From: Ureibacillus sp.
GTDB lineage: Bacteria; Bacillota; Bacilli; Bacillales_A; Planococcaceae
NCBI GenBank assembly: GCA_031178355.1
Contig: JAPSJC010000003.1
Coordinates: 33,643 to 97,642, forward strand
Length of the DNA stretch: 64,000 nucleotides
Direction of reading: 5' to 3'
Part shown: positions 46,849-55,661 of the stretch, piece after piece
Numbering within the stretch: position 1 is the first letter of the stretch
Layout: each line of letters begins with the position of its first letter
Program-made: the position numbers and the translations under genes
Notes under the pieces: model-generated
Databases searched by the model: none
The model's input: only the letters and a program-made list of their open reading frames with translations
What the model was told of the DNA's origin: nothing

Positions 46849-47562
46849 ATGTCAAAAGTGATCTTAGTTGTAGAAGATGAGGTATCGATTGCAACTTTAT
46901 TAAAGTATAATCTTGAAAAATCTGGTTATGAAGTCTTATTAGCCCACGATGGTAAAGAAGGTTTAGAGATCGCGATTGAAAAATCACCAGATCTAATGCT
47001 TCTTGACATTATGTTACCAACGATGGATGGAATGGAAGTTTGTAAAGAATTAAGAAGTCAAAAGAAAAACATTCCAATTATTATGCTAACGGCAAGAGAC
47101 GATGAGTTTGATAAAGTACTAGGTTTAGAGTTAGGCGCTGATGACTATATGACAAAACCATTTAGTCCACGTGAAGTAACGGCACGTGTAAAAGCGGTAC
47201 TTAGACGTTTTACACCAACCGCTGAAACAGATCCAGAAGTTTCGGAAAATAAGACACTACAATTTGGTAAGTTAGTCGTTTATCCGGAACGTTTTGAGGC
47301 TCACTTAAACGAACAACCATTAGAATTCACACCAAAAGAATTTGAGCTTCTTGTGTATTTACTTGAGAATAAAAACAGAGTACTAACACGTGATCAATTA
47401 CTAAGTGCAGTATGGAATTATGATTTTGCTGGGGATACACGAATTGTTGATGTACATATTAGTCATCTACGTGAAAAAATAGAAGAAAATAGTCGGAAAC
47501 CAAAATTTATTAAAACGATTCGTGGGATTGGATATAAATTTGAGGAGCCTAAAACTGTATGA
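46849..47562 (+). CDS. phoP: Response regulator PhoP (OmpR family)
   Basis: Two-component regulator of the phosphate starvation response, 237 aa. Receiver domain with Asp53 as phosphoacceptor (LLDIML), acidic pair at VEDE, Thr in MLTARD and Lys in MTKPF; C-terminal winged helix (PKEFELLVYLLENKNRVLTRDQL, VDVHISHLREKIE). AACAGG-type binding sites were not searched exhaustively. TTTGGAGGA precedes the ATG. Overlaps phoR by 4 nt (ATGA). PhoP rather than WalR is assigned from the position between mdh and polA. Confidence 0.93.
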   Translation: MSKVILVVEDEVSIATLLKYNLEKSGYEVLLAHDGKEGLEIAIEKSPDLMLLDIMLPTMDGMEVCKELRSQKKNIPIIMLTARDDEFDKVLGLELGADDYMTKPFSPREVTARVKAVLRRFTPTAETDPEVSENKTLQFGKLVVYPERFEAHLNEQPLEFTPKEFELLVYLLENKNRVLTRDQLLSAVWNYDFAGDTRIVDVHISHLREKIEENSRKPKFIKTIRGIGYKFEEPKTV

Positions 47563-49004
47563 AATCCTTCAGTAACCAGCTCTTTTTATTCTTCACGCTA
47601 ATAACGGTTTCGATTTTTGCTGTCCTTGGAATTATCTTAGGCCAGCTTTTTCCTTTCTTTATCAAACGGTATTTTGAGCGAGGTAAAATACCGTTTGATG
47701 CAGAGTTATTTCTACAAATTAGCTCACAATACTACATTGTGCTTTCCATTATCATCATAATTGCATTAGTTTTAATCAGTTATGGTGCTTATCGATTAAT
47801 TCGAACTTTGACAGATCCCCTAAATAATATTACTAAAACGGCAAAAGAATTATCTATAGGAAACTATCGAGCACGAGCTTATGCAATGGGTCCTTCCACA
47901 GTCGTTGAACTAAGAAGTTCTATTAATAACTTAGCGCGTACATTACAAGAAATTGAAAAAACGCGGGAAGTGGAAGAAGAGCGTTTAAAGACTTTAATCG
48001 AAAACATGGGTAGTGCTTTAATAATGATTGGAAGAGAAGGTAATGTTTCAATCGTTAACGGTCAATTTTTACAAGGTTTTAATTTAACTTTCGATGAAGT
48101 ACGTGGAAAAAACTTTAATTCACTTGGATTACCCAAAAAACTTGAACATTTTATTGATCATGTTTTTTTAACTGAGTCCCCTTACCGGAAACAAATTGAA
48201 GTCGAATTACACCATGAAATACTTTACAAACAAGTATATGGTGCTCCTGTAGTTGGTGAACATGGGCGATGGCTAGGAGTAGTAATTGTTATGCATGATA
48301 TTACAGAGTTAATTCGCCTTGAACAAATACGAAAAGATTTTGTTGCCAATGTTTCTCATGAATTGAGGACTCCTATCACATCTATTAAAGGATTTTCTGA
48401 AACGTTGCTAGATGGTGCCTTTAAAGATGAAAAGATGTTGCTATCGTTTTTAGATATAATTCATCAAGAAAGTAACCGACTTCAAATGTTAATTAATGAT
48501 TTATTAGAACTTTCAAAGATAGAACGGCACGGTTATACAGTTAATATTGTTCCGACAAGTCTTCAAGATGTATTAATTCGAGCTGTAGAAGTAACAAGTC
48601 CGAGATTAGATGAAAAAAATATGCAATTTAACGTAGATATTGTTCGAGATGTAGTTGTAAAGGGTGATGCGAATCGATTAATACAAATCTTTACAAACTT
48701 AATCGCGAATGCTATTACCTATTCTTCTGAAAATACAACCATTACACTTCGTATTAAAGAGAACAATGAATTTGGGATTGTAGAAGTAGAGGACCAAGGG
48801 ATTGGAATTGAAAAAAGTGAACTTCCACGAATTTTTGAACGATTCTACCGAGTGGATAGAGCTAGAAGCAGAAACTCTGGTGGAACTGGGTTAGGGTTAG
48901 CAATTGTAAAACATTTAGTGGAAGCGCATCATGGGAAAATTAATGTTGAAAGTCAAGTTGGTAAAGGAACACGAATGGAAATTATGATTCCAATAAAGAA
49001 ATGA
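47559..49004 (+). CDS. phoR: Sensor histidine kinase PhoR (short, without sensory ectodomain)
   Basis: Membrane histidine kinase partner of PhoP, 481 aa versus about 580 in B. subtilis. Two membrane helices (about 8-34 and 59-81) enclose a loop of only about 25 residues, so the extracellular PDC/Cache-like domain is missing. Then follow a HAMP region (82-135), a PAS domain (about 138-250), HisKA with His267 (FVANVSHELRTPITS) and HATPase with the N-box, DQGIGIEKSELPRIFERFYRVD and GGTGLGLAI. The sensory input therefore probably comes through the membrane, HAMP or PAS part. Start overlaps phoP (ATGA). Confidence 0.92.
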   Translation: MKSFSNQLFLFFTLITVSIFAVLGIILGQLFPFFIKRYFERGKIPFDAELFLQISSQYYIVLSIIIIIALVLISYGAYRLIRTLTDPLNNITKTAKELSIGNYRARAYAMGPSTVVELRSSINNLARTLQEIEKTREVEEERLKTLIENMGSALIMIGREGNVSIVNGQFLQGFNLTFDEVRGKNFNSLGLPKKLEHFIDHVFLTESPYRKQIEVELHHEILYKQVYGAPVVGEHGRWLGVVIVMHDITELIRLEQIRKDFVANVSHELRTPITSIKGFSETLLDGAFKDEKMLLSFLDIIHQESNRLQMLINDLLELSKIERHGYTVNIVPTSLQDVLIRAVEVTSPRLDEKNMQFNVDIVRDVVVKGDANRLIQIFTNLIANAITYSSENTTITLRIKENNEFGIVEVEDQGIGIEKSELPRIFERFYRVDRARSRNSGGTGLGLAIVKHLVEAHHGKINVESQVGKGTRMEIMIPIKK

Positions 49005-49244
49005 AATTAACAATTCGTTTACAATAGTTTTATATGTACTTCATACTAGAAAGATATATTAATAACAGAAACCCCCCCTGTTTCAGATTTTAGTAGATAG
49101 CTGAAGAGCAGACATGTCGTCTATAAAAATAGTGAGCGAATTTCGTTCACTATTTTTTATTTTTTGAAACTTTTAAGTTTTTTAATCCGTACATAAGTTA
49201 GGGCAAATATTAGTTAGTTTGATTACATTAAGGAGGTTATTTAT
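49005..49244 (+). other. phoR-hflK intergenic region with hairpins
   Basis: Contains TTTACA at about 49019 with a possible -10 CATACT 18 nt on, a small hairpin GAAAC-C6-TGTTTC enclosing a run of seven C (49072-49078), the palindrome AGACATGTCGTCT, and a terminator at 49125-49158 (AAAATAGTGA / TTCACTATTTT then TTATTTTTT). The terminator is for phoPR or for a short independent transcript. The hflK promoter should lie after it but was not resolved. Confidence 0.5.
49125..49158 (+). terminator. phoPR terminator
   Basis: AAAATAGTGA pairs with TTCACTATTTT with an inner CGAA/TTCG, followed by TTTATTTTTT. Confidence 0.85.
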
Positions 49245-50222
49245 TTGAGTGTTAAAAGAGCGTTAACATTAGTTTTTTCAGGCATATTCGCAATTATAGT
49301 GATTATTGCTGCACTTACCTCATGGTATACAGTCGATGAATCAGAGCAGGCGGTCGTAATTACTTTCGGTCATGCGGATGATACAGTATCAGAACCAGGC
49401 TTACATTTTAAAATGCCATGGCCAATGCAACAAGTAGAATTATTATCGAAAGAAACATTTAGTTTAACATTTGGATATGATCAAAACGAAAATGGAGAAA
49501 TCGTTTCCCATGAGAGTGAAACGAAAATGATTACAGGTGACGAAAATATTGTTTTGACCGATTTAGTAGTTCAATGGAGGATTACAGATCCAGAAAAATA
49601 TCTATTCAATTCGGACTACCCAGAAGAAATATTACATAACGCAACATCTGCAGCAATCCGTTCTGTCATCGGTAGTTCAACAATCGATGAAGCTTTAACA
49701 GACGGAAAAGCAGATATAGAAGCAGATACTAGAGAATTATTAACAACTTTAGTGAATGATTACGATATAGGAATTAGTATCTTAGCCGTAAAGTTACAGG
49801 ACGTTGAAGTACCAAACGCTGAAGTTCGCCAAGCATTTACAGCAGTAACAGATGCACGTGAAACACAAGCGACAAAACTAAACGAAGCTGAAAAATATAA
49901 AAATCAAAAACTTAATGAAGCAGAAGGGGAAAGAAATGCGATTATTTCTAAAGCAGAAGGGGAAAAAATTGCCCGTATACAACAAGCTGAAGGGGATGTA
50001 GCCGTATTTAATAGCCTTTATGAACAATACAGTCAAAATGAAGAAATAACGAGATCTCGTTTAATACTAGAAACGTTAGAACAAGTATTAGCGAATGCTC
50101 AAATTTACATCATGAATGATGACGGTGAAACATTAAAGTATTTACCATTACAACCAAATACTAATAATTCAACAAGTAACTCTTCTACAAACCCACCTGT
50201 TACAGAAGGGAGTAATAATTAA
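49245..50222 (+). CDS. hflK: HflK, band-7/SPFH membrane protein
   Basis: Membrane-anchored SPFH protein that with HflC surrounds and modulates the FtsH protease; 325 aa. One N-terminal helix (about 8-29), then the SPFH core starting WYTVDESEQAVVITFG and PGLHFKMPWP, a long Glu/Lys/Ala coiled coil (about 205-260, AEGERNAIISKAEGEKIARI) and an Asn/Ser/Thr-rich C-terminal tail. TTG at 49245 follows AAGGAGG by 8 nt. Its stop overlaps the hflC start (TAATG). B. subtilis has no hflKC at this position. Confidence 0.9.
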   Translation: MSVKRALTLVFSGIFAIIVIIAALTSWYTVDESEQAVVITFGHADDTVSEPGLHFKMPWPMQQVELLSKETFSLTFGYDQNENGEIVSHESETKMITGDENIVLTDLVVQWRITDPEKYLFNSDYPEEILHNATSAAIRSVIGSSTIDEALTDGKADIEADTRELLTTLVNDYDIGISILAVKLQDVEVPNAEVRQAFTAVTDARETQATKLNEAEKYKNQKLNEAEGERNAIISKAEGEKIARIQQAEGDVAVFNSLYEQYSQNEEITRSRLILETLEQVLANAQIYIMNDDGETLKYLPLQPNTNNSTSNSSTNPPVTEGSNN

Positions 50223-51256
50223 TGAGTAAAGACAAATACGAAAGTGATTTAGATAAATTTGTTAATTCTTTGTTTGGGAATAAAAACGGTAAGAATAAGA
50301 ACGAGCAACCTAAAGAAACTGAAGAAGTGAAAGATGCTAAAGTAATTGATATGAAAAAAAAACCAATTAATATGAAACAATTTAGTAGAGTAGTAGCAGC
50401 TTTAGTTATTTTCTTTGCGATTGTAGTCATATTACTATCCAATGCTTACGTCGTTAAGGAAAATGAATACAAAGTGATTCGTCAATTCGGTGAAGTTGTA
50501 GCATATAAAGATGAACCAGGTTTAAATTTTAAAATTCCATTCATTCAGACCGTTTCAACATTACCTAAAAATGTGATGATTTATGATATGACAACAGAGG
50601 AAGAAATCACGACATTAGATAAAAAACGTATTATTGTTGACAACTATGCTGTATGGCGAGTAACTGATCCAAAAGCGTTAATTTCCAATGCTAGAAATAT
50701 TACAAATGCAGAGGCTAGAATGGAAGAATTTATCTATTCTGTTCTTCGTACAGAACTTGGTCGATTGGAATATGGCGGAATTATCGATGAAGAAAGTTCT
50801 TCTCGTGGAGATTTAAATGTTGAAATTACAGAGAAAGTAAATGAGTTATTGAAAAATGATAACTATGGTATTGAAGTTGTTGATGTTCGAATTCGCCGTA
50901 CTGATTTACCAGCAGAAAACGAACAATCGGTATTTACTCGAATGATTTCAGAACGTGAATCTATTGCACAGAACTATTTATCTGCAGGAGATGCAACGAA
51001 GAGAAGTACTGAAGCTGAAACCGATCGTACAGTAGTAGAGATGATTTCTACTGCGCAAAAGGAGGCAGCGCTTATCCGAGCTGAAGGAGAAGCAGAAGCT
51101 GCAAAGATTTATAATCAAGCATTCTCAAAAGATCCTGAATTCTATGAGTTATACCGAACACTTGAATCTTACAAACAAACAATTGGTGAAGATACAATGA
51201 TTATACTTCCATCTGATTCACCATATGCTCGAATTTTGTCTGGCTATATGGAATAG
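50222..51256 (+). CDS. hflC: HflC, band-7/SPFH membrane protein
   Basis: Partner of HflK, 344 aa. A charged cytoplasmic stretch of about 55 residues (KNGKNKNEQPKETEEVKDAK) precedes the membrane helix (about 58-78), unusual next to the short N-terminus of E. coli HflC. The SPFH core runs from NEYKVIRQFGEVV with PGLNFKIPFIQ, then a coiled coil ending in IRAEGEAEAAKIYNQAFSKDPEFYELYRTLESY, the classic HflC ending. Operon with hflK; no FtsH gene in the window. Confidence 0.92.
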   Translation: MSKDKYESDLDKFVNSLFGNKNGKNKNEQPKETEEVKDAKVIDMKKKPINMKQFSRVVAALVIFFAIVVILLSNAYVVKENEYKVIRQFGEVVAYKDEPGLNFKIPFIQTVSTLPKNVMIYDMTTEEEITTLDKKRIIVDNYAVWRVTDPKALISNARNITNAEARMEEFIYSVLRTELGRLEYGGIIDEESSSRGDLNVEITEKVNELLKNDNYGIEVVDVRIRRTDLPAENEQSVFTRMISERESIAQNYLSAGDATKRSTEAETDRTVVEMISTAQKEAALIRAEGEAEAAKIYNQAFSKDPEFYELYRTLESYKQTIGEDTMIILPSDSPYARILSGYME

Positions 51257-51265
51257 TAAGAAATG

Positions 51266-51312
51266 CACTGGTAATGGAAAACAATGGTTTTCTGTTACCG
51301 GTTTTATTTTAT
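51266..51312 (+). terminator. hflKC terminator
   Basis: CACTGGTAATGGAAAAC pairs with GTTTTCTGTTACCGG (imperfect) around AATG, then TTTTATTTTATTT. Confidence 0.82.
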
Positions 51313-51415
51313 TTAAACGTAGAAAAGATTAATTACATAATTTACTACTACATAATAATATAAATCTCTTATATAATTTAATAGTTATCAAAAATATATT
51401 AGATTAGAGGGGATT

Positions 51416-51856
51416 ATGTTGCAAACAATAAATAAATATATTCAAAATGGTTTAGTTGCGATCATGATGGCATGTTCTGTAACTGCATTATTTAGTTCAA
51501 CATCTTTCTCCTGGGCAAAAATTGAGATTTTACATATTCCGATTCTGTTTATTATCAGTTTAGTAGCTTCACTATGCATTTCTGAGGATGTTCGTAATAG
51601 CTTTAAAAAAGTATTGAGGTTTGAAAAGAGAGCAGATAAGCGCCCGATATGGGAAGTAGGTGTGGGAATGATTTTCTTTTTTGTACAAATCGGTCTAATT
51701 GAAGTATTTTTCCGAACACTTATGGAACCTAATCTAGGCGGGATGCCTCTTTACATCGTCTTTGGATTTATGAATGCTTTTTTAGCTACGGTTATTTATG
51801 AGGAAATTGTTTATTCTAAGGTAGTGAATCAAAACCAACATCATCCTGTTAAATAA
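51416..51856 (+). CDS. Hypothetical membrane protein
   Basis: 146-aa protein I do not recognise. Four hydrophobic segments are visible (about 11-30, 37-55, 82-103 and 111-130), with a basic cytoplasmic-looking loop between the second and third (KKVLRFEKRADKRP) and a short polar C-terminus (NQNQHHPVK). An AGAGGGGATT ribosome site precedes the ATG at 51416. It is monocistronic, with a hairpin terminator following, between hflKC and polA. No catalytic motif is seen. Confidence 0.75.
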   Translation: MLQTINKYIQNGLVAIMMACSVTALFSSTSFSWAKIEILHIPILFIISLVASLCISEDVRNSFKKVLRFEKRADKRPIWEVGVGMIFFFVQIGLIEVFFRTLMEPNLGGMPLYIVFGFMNAFLATVIYEEIVYSKVVNQNQHHPVK

Positions 51857-51866
51857 AAATACAAAT

Positions 51867-51906
51867 AAAAACACGTATTCTTCGAATAAGAAGGGTACGT
51901 GTTTTA
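51867..51906 (+). terminator. Terminator of the hypothetical membrane protein gene
   Basis: AAAACACGTA pairs with TACGTGTTTT, with an inner CTTC/GAAG pairing; tail ATAATGG is short of T, so termination relies on the TTTT of the arm. Confidence 0.65.
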
Positions 51907-51986
51907 TAATGGAATTAAATGTGTATTCACGTTAAAGTAAAAATATTAGATGAATTGGTACATACGTGACAAAAAGGAGATTAATG

Positions 51987-54614
51987 ATGGTGAAAGAAAA
52001 ATTACTATTACTAGATGGAAATAGTTTAGCTTATAGAGCTTTTTTTGCATTACCGCTATTAACAAATGAAAGCGGTATTCATACAAATGCAGTATACGGC
52101 TTTACAACAATGTTACAGAAAATACTTGAAGAAGAAAATCCGACGAAAATGTTAGTTGCATTTGATGCAGGGAAAACCACTTTTAGACATGAATCATTTG
52201 ATGAATATAAAGGTGGACGCCAAAAAACACCACCTGAATTATCCGAACAATTTCCTTATTTAAGAAAATTGATTGATGCATACCAAATTAAACGCTACGA
52301 ACTAGAAATGTATGAAGCGGACGACATCATTGGTACTCTGGCTAAAGAAGCAGAAAAAGAAAATGTTGAAGTCATTATTGTCTCAGGAGATAAAGACTTA
52401 ACTCAACTAGCATCAGACAATATAACAGTCTACATTACTAGAAAAGGTATGACTGATATTGAACAATATACACCTGCTCATATTGAAGAAAAGTACGGTT
52501 TGAAACCTGAACAAATTATCGATATGAAGGGACTTATGGGGGATACATCCGATAATATACCTGGTGTACCTGGTGTTGGAGAAAAAACGGCCATAAAATT
52601 ATTAAAAGAGTATGGAACTGTTGAAAATCTCTATGAAAACATTGAAGGTATGAAAACTTCAAAAATGAAAGAAAAGCTTGTCGATAACGAAGAACAAGCA
52701 AAAATGTCGAAAAAGCTAGCAACTATATTTACTGAAGCTCCCATTACAATTACATTAAATGACTTAAATTATCCAGGTCCAAATGAAGAAGAAGTAATTG
52801 CTGTCTACCAAGAGCTATCCTTTAAATCGTTAATTGAAAAAAGTAAATTCACAATTGAAGAAAAGGAAACTGCTGAAATTGACTTTGAAATTGTAGAAAA
52901 TGTTACAGCTGACATGTTAAAAGAAAAGATGGCCGTTCATTTAGAATTAGAAAATGAACATTATCATACTTGCCGTATATTTGGTCTAGCTTTCACAGAT
53001 GGTTTGAATACGTTCTATATTTCATTTGAAACAATGGAAAAAAGTGAAGCAATTAAAACTTGGTTAGAAGACGAAAGCAAGAAAAAGTATATGTCAGATA
53101 GTAAGGCAGCACAGGCAATCTTGAAACGAATTAATGTTGATTTGCGTGGTGTGGAATTTGATTTACTATTAGCATCATATATTGTAAACCCATCTATTTC
53201 AGGTGATGATGTTGCAATTCTGGCGAAGGAATTTAACTTCACAGATGTTCAAGCAAATGAAACGATTTATGGCAAAGGTGCGAAATGGACAGTGCCAGAA
53301 GAAAAAGTTCTAGCTGAACATGTAAGCCGTAAAGCATTCGCTATCTGGTCACTACAACCAATAATTGAGGAAAAGTTAAAAGAAAATGAACAATTCGATT
53401 TATATTATGATTTAGAGTTACCACTTGCAGGCATTTTAGGAAGAATGGAAAGCGAAGGAATTACGGTTAATAAATCGTCATTAAAAAATATGGGCGAAGA
53501 ATTAACACATAAAATTACCCAGCTTGAGCAAGAAATCTATGAACTAGCAGGGGAACAATTTAACATTAACTCTCCGAAACAATTAGGTGTTATTCTATTT
53601 GAAAAATTAGAGCTTCCAGCCGTAAAGAAAACAAAAACAGGTTATTCTACAGCTGCAGATGTATTAGAAAAATTAAAATCAAAACATAAAATTGTTGCTT
53701 CTATTTTGGATTATCGTACATTAGCAAAACTTCAATCAACTTATATTGAAGGTTTAATGAAGGAAGTTCATAGTGATGATAGTAAAGTGCACACACGCTA
53801 TCAACAAGCACTCACATCTACTGGTAGACTAAGTTCGACTGATCCAAACTTGCAAAATATCCCGATTCGTTTAGAGGAAGGACGTCGTATTAGACAGGCC
53901 TTCACTCCTTCTCAAGAAAATTGGGTATTGTTTGCATCTGATTACTCGCAAATTGAGCTTAGAGTGTTAGCGCATTTTTCAAAAGATGAAAGTTTAATTG
54001 ATGCGTTTAAACAAGGAATGGACATTCATACTCGTACGGCAATGGATGTATTCCATGTAGCAGCAGATGAAGTAACATCGAACATGCGTAGAACTGCAAA
54101 AGCAGTTAACTTTGGTATTGTTTATGGAATTAGTGATTATGGACTTTCTCAAAGTTTAGATATTACACGTAAAGAAGCTGGTGAATTTATTGAAAAATAT
54201 TTAACAAGTTTCCCAGGCGTAAAAGAATATATGGACTCCATTGTACAAGAGGCAAAGTTAAATGGTTACGTTACGACAATTTTAAATCGACGCCGTTATT
54301 TACCTGATATCACTAGTTCAAACTTTAATTTACGTAGTTTTGCGGAACGTACTGCTATGAACACACCAATACAAGGAAGTGCAGCAGATATTATTAAAAA
54401 AGCGATGATTGATATGGATGCTCGATTGAAAGCTGAAGGCCTTAAAACAAGAATGTTACTTCAAGTACACGATGAATTAATCTTTGAAGCACCAAAGGAT
54501 GAAATTGAAATTCTTGAACGGATTGTTCCGGAAGTGATGGAAAATGCAATTGAATTATTAGTACCGTTAAAAGTGGAATATTCATACGGTGGAACATGGT
54601 ATGATGCGAAGTAA
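51987..54614 (+). CDS. polA: DNA polymerase I
   Basis: Repair and Okazaki-fragment maturation polymerase, 875 aa. 5'-3' exonuclease domain (1-290, LLLDGNSLAYRAFFALP, EADDIIGTLAKEA, SGDKDLTQL); a 3'-5' exonuclease-like middle domain (about 300-460) whose catalytic Asp/Glu are gone (AVHLELEN at the ExoI position), so no proofreading is expected, as in other Bacillus enzymes; polymerase domain (470-875) with SDYSQIELRVLAH, RRTAKAVNFGIVYG and QVHDELIFE. The second of two adjacent ATGs (51987) is chosen, 7 nt after AAGGAG. Confidence 0.95.
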   Translation: MVKEKLLLLDGNSLAYRAFFALPLLTNESGIHTNAVYGFTTMLQKILEEENPTKMLVAFDAGKTTFRHESFDEYKGGRQKTPPELSEQFPYLRKLIDAYQIKRYELEMYEADDIIGTLAKEAEKENVEVIIVSGDKDLTQLASDNITVYITRKGMTDIEQYTPAHIEEKYGLKPEQIIDMKGLMGDTSDNIPGVPGVGEKTAIKLLKEYGTVENLYENIEGMKTSKMKEKLVDNEEQAKMSKKLATIFTEAPITITLNDLNYPGPNEEEVIAVYQELSFKSLIEKSKFTIEEKETAEIDFEIVENVTADMLKEKMAVHLELENEHYHTCRIFGLAFTDGLNTFYISFETMEKSEAIKTWLEDESKKKYMSDSKAAQAILKRINVDLRGVEFDLLLASYIVNPSISGDDVAILAKEFNFTDVQANETIYGKGAKWTVPEEKVLAEHVSRKAFAIWSLQPIIEEKLKENEQFDLYYDLELPLAGILGRMESEGITVNKSSLKNMGEELTHKITQLEQEIYELAGEQFNINSPKQLGVILFEKLELPAVKKTKTGYSTAADVLEKLKSKHKIVASILDYRTLAKLQSTYIEGLMKEVHSDDSKVHTRYQQALTSTGRLSSTDPNLQNIPIRLEEGRRIRQAFTPSQENWVLFASDYSQIELRVLAHFSKDESLIDAFKQGMDIHTRTAMDVFHVAADEVTSNMRRTAKAVNFGIVYGISDYGLSQSLDITRKEAGEFIEKYLTSFPGVKEYMDSIVQEAKLNGYVTTILNRRRYLPDITSSNFNLRSFAERTAMNTPIQGSAADIIKKAMIDMDARLKAEGLKTRMLLQVHDELIFEAPKDEIEILERIVPEVMENAIELLVPLKVEYSYGGTWYDAK

Positions 54615-54621
54615 AGTGAAA

Positions 54622-54765
54622 CTTCAATTAGTGGGGGATCTTATCCACTGATTATTAGTTGAACCAATCGGGGTTTTAGCGTCCGTTAACTCCCGCATAA
54701 ACATCTTTGCTTTAACTTTATGTTTTAAAGGTGGGAGTCTTACGGACGGTTGCACCGGGATAAGG
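54622..54765 (+). other. Structured intergenic element between polA and mutM
   Basis: About 145 nt, more GC-rich than its surroundings. Hairpin A: TTCAA...AGTGG (54623-54634) with CCACT...TTGAA (54645-54663). Hairpin B: CGTCCGT-TAA-CTCCC (54680-54694) with GGGAG-TCTT-ACGGACG (54733-54748), closing a 38-nt AT-rich loop. It ends about 10 nt before the mutM start, so it is transcribed. I see no coding frame in it and no T-run. It resembles a dispersed intergenic element that I associate with Planococcaceae genomes, which I cannot verify here. Confidence 0.6.
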
Positions 54766-54775
54766 AAGTGAAAGG

Positions 54776-55648
54776 ATGCCTGAATTACCAGAAGTAGAAG
54801 GTGTCGTTCGGGAGTTGGCACCAGCTGTTGAAGGAAAAATCATTAAAAAAGTTGAATTTTCGAAAACGGTCTATGATGCCTGTGCAGCTGGTAAACAATG
54901 TATTGTGAAAAATTTAGAACCATCTTATTTTGAAGAAGCAATGCAGGACATGTTCATTAAAAAGGTCACTAGAAGATCGAAGTATATTTTTATAGACGTT
55001 GAAAAAAATCATCAAACGTTTAAATTTGTTAATCACTTGGGCATGACAGGTGCATGGTTTGTAATTCATCATTTGGATGAGATTCATGAAGAAAAATTTA
55101 GAAAACATGTACATGCCATATTTACATTAGATTCAGGTGAATTACTTGTGTTTTCGGATATAAGACGTTTCGGTGAGATGAGACTACTTACTACTCTTGA
55201 AGAACATCCACCGCTATTGGAAATGGCTCCAGAACCTTTTGCGGATGATGCATGTCTCTATTTTTTACAAAAATGTACCTTGCCAAAATATCAAAATAAG
55301 CCTATTAAAGAAGTGATTATGGATGGCCATGTTATATCGGGATGTGGCAATATATATGCAACCGAAGCTTTATTTAAAATGGGAATCCATCCTGCGCGGA
55401 AAGTAAACCGAATAAGTAAAGAACGCAAAGTGAAACTATTTGAAACGATTCGAGACATTTTACGTGAAAGTATCGAAAATGGTGGTTCCACTATTTCAGA
55501 CTATCGAAATATTAACGGTGAAGCTGGTGGTATGCAACATCGTTTGAAAATGTATGGCAAAAAACAATGCTCTACATGTGGTTCAAAAACGAAATCGATG
55601 ACAATTGGGGGACGTACTTCTGTATACTGTCCTCATTGTCAACATTAA
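54776..55648 (+). CDS. mutM: Formamidopyrimidine-DNA glycosylase
   Basis: Bifunctional glycosylase/AP lyase removing 8-oxoguanine and Fapy lesions, 290 aa. After the initiator Met the catalytic Pro and Glu are present (MPELPEVEGV); the helix-two-turn-helix region is ISGCGNIYATEALFKMGIHPARK; the C-terminal zinc finger has four Cys (CSTC ... CPHC). AAGGAAGTGAAAGG serves as ribosome site. It follows polA and precedes coaE by 13 nt, the usual polA-mutM-coaE order. Confidence 0.96.
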   Translation: MPELPEVEGVVRELAPAVEGKIIKKVEFSKTVYDACAAGKQCIVKNLEPSYFEEAMQDMFIKKVTRRSKYIFIDVEKNHQTFKFVNHLGMTGAWFVIHHLDEIHEEKFRKHVHAIFTLDSGELLVFSDIRRFGEMRLLTTLEEHPPLLEMAPEPFADDACLYFLQKCTLPKYQNKPIKEVIMDGHVISGCGNIYATEALFKMGIHPARKVNRISKERKVKLFETIRDILRESIENGGSTISDYRNINGEAGGMQHRLKMYGKKQCSTCGSKTKSMTIGGRTSVYCPHCQH

Positions 55649-55661
55649 AAGGTGAGTTAAT

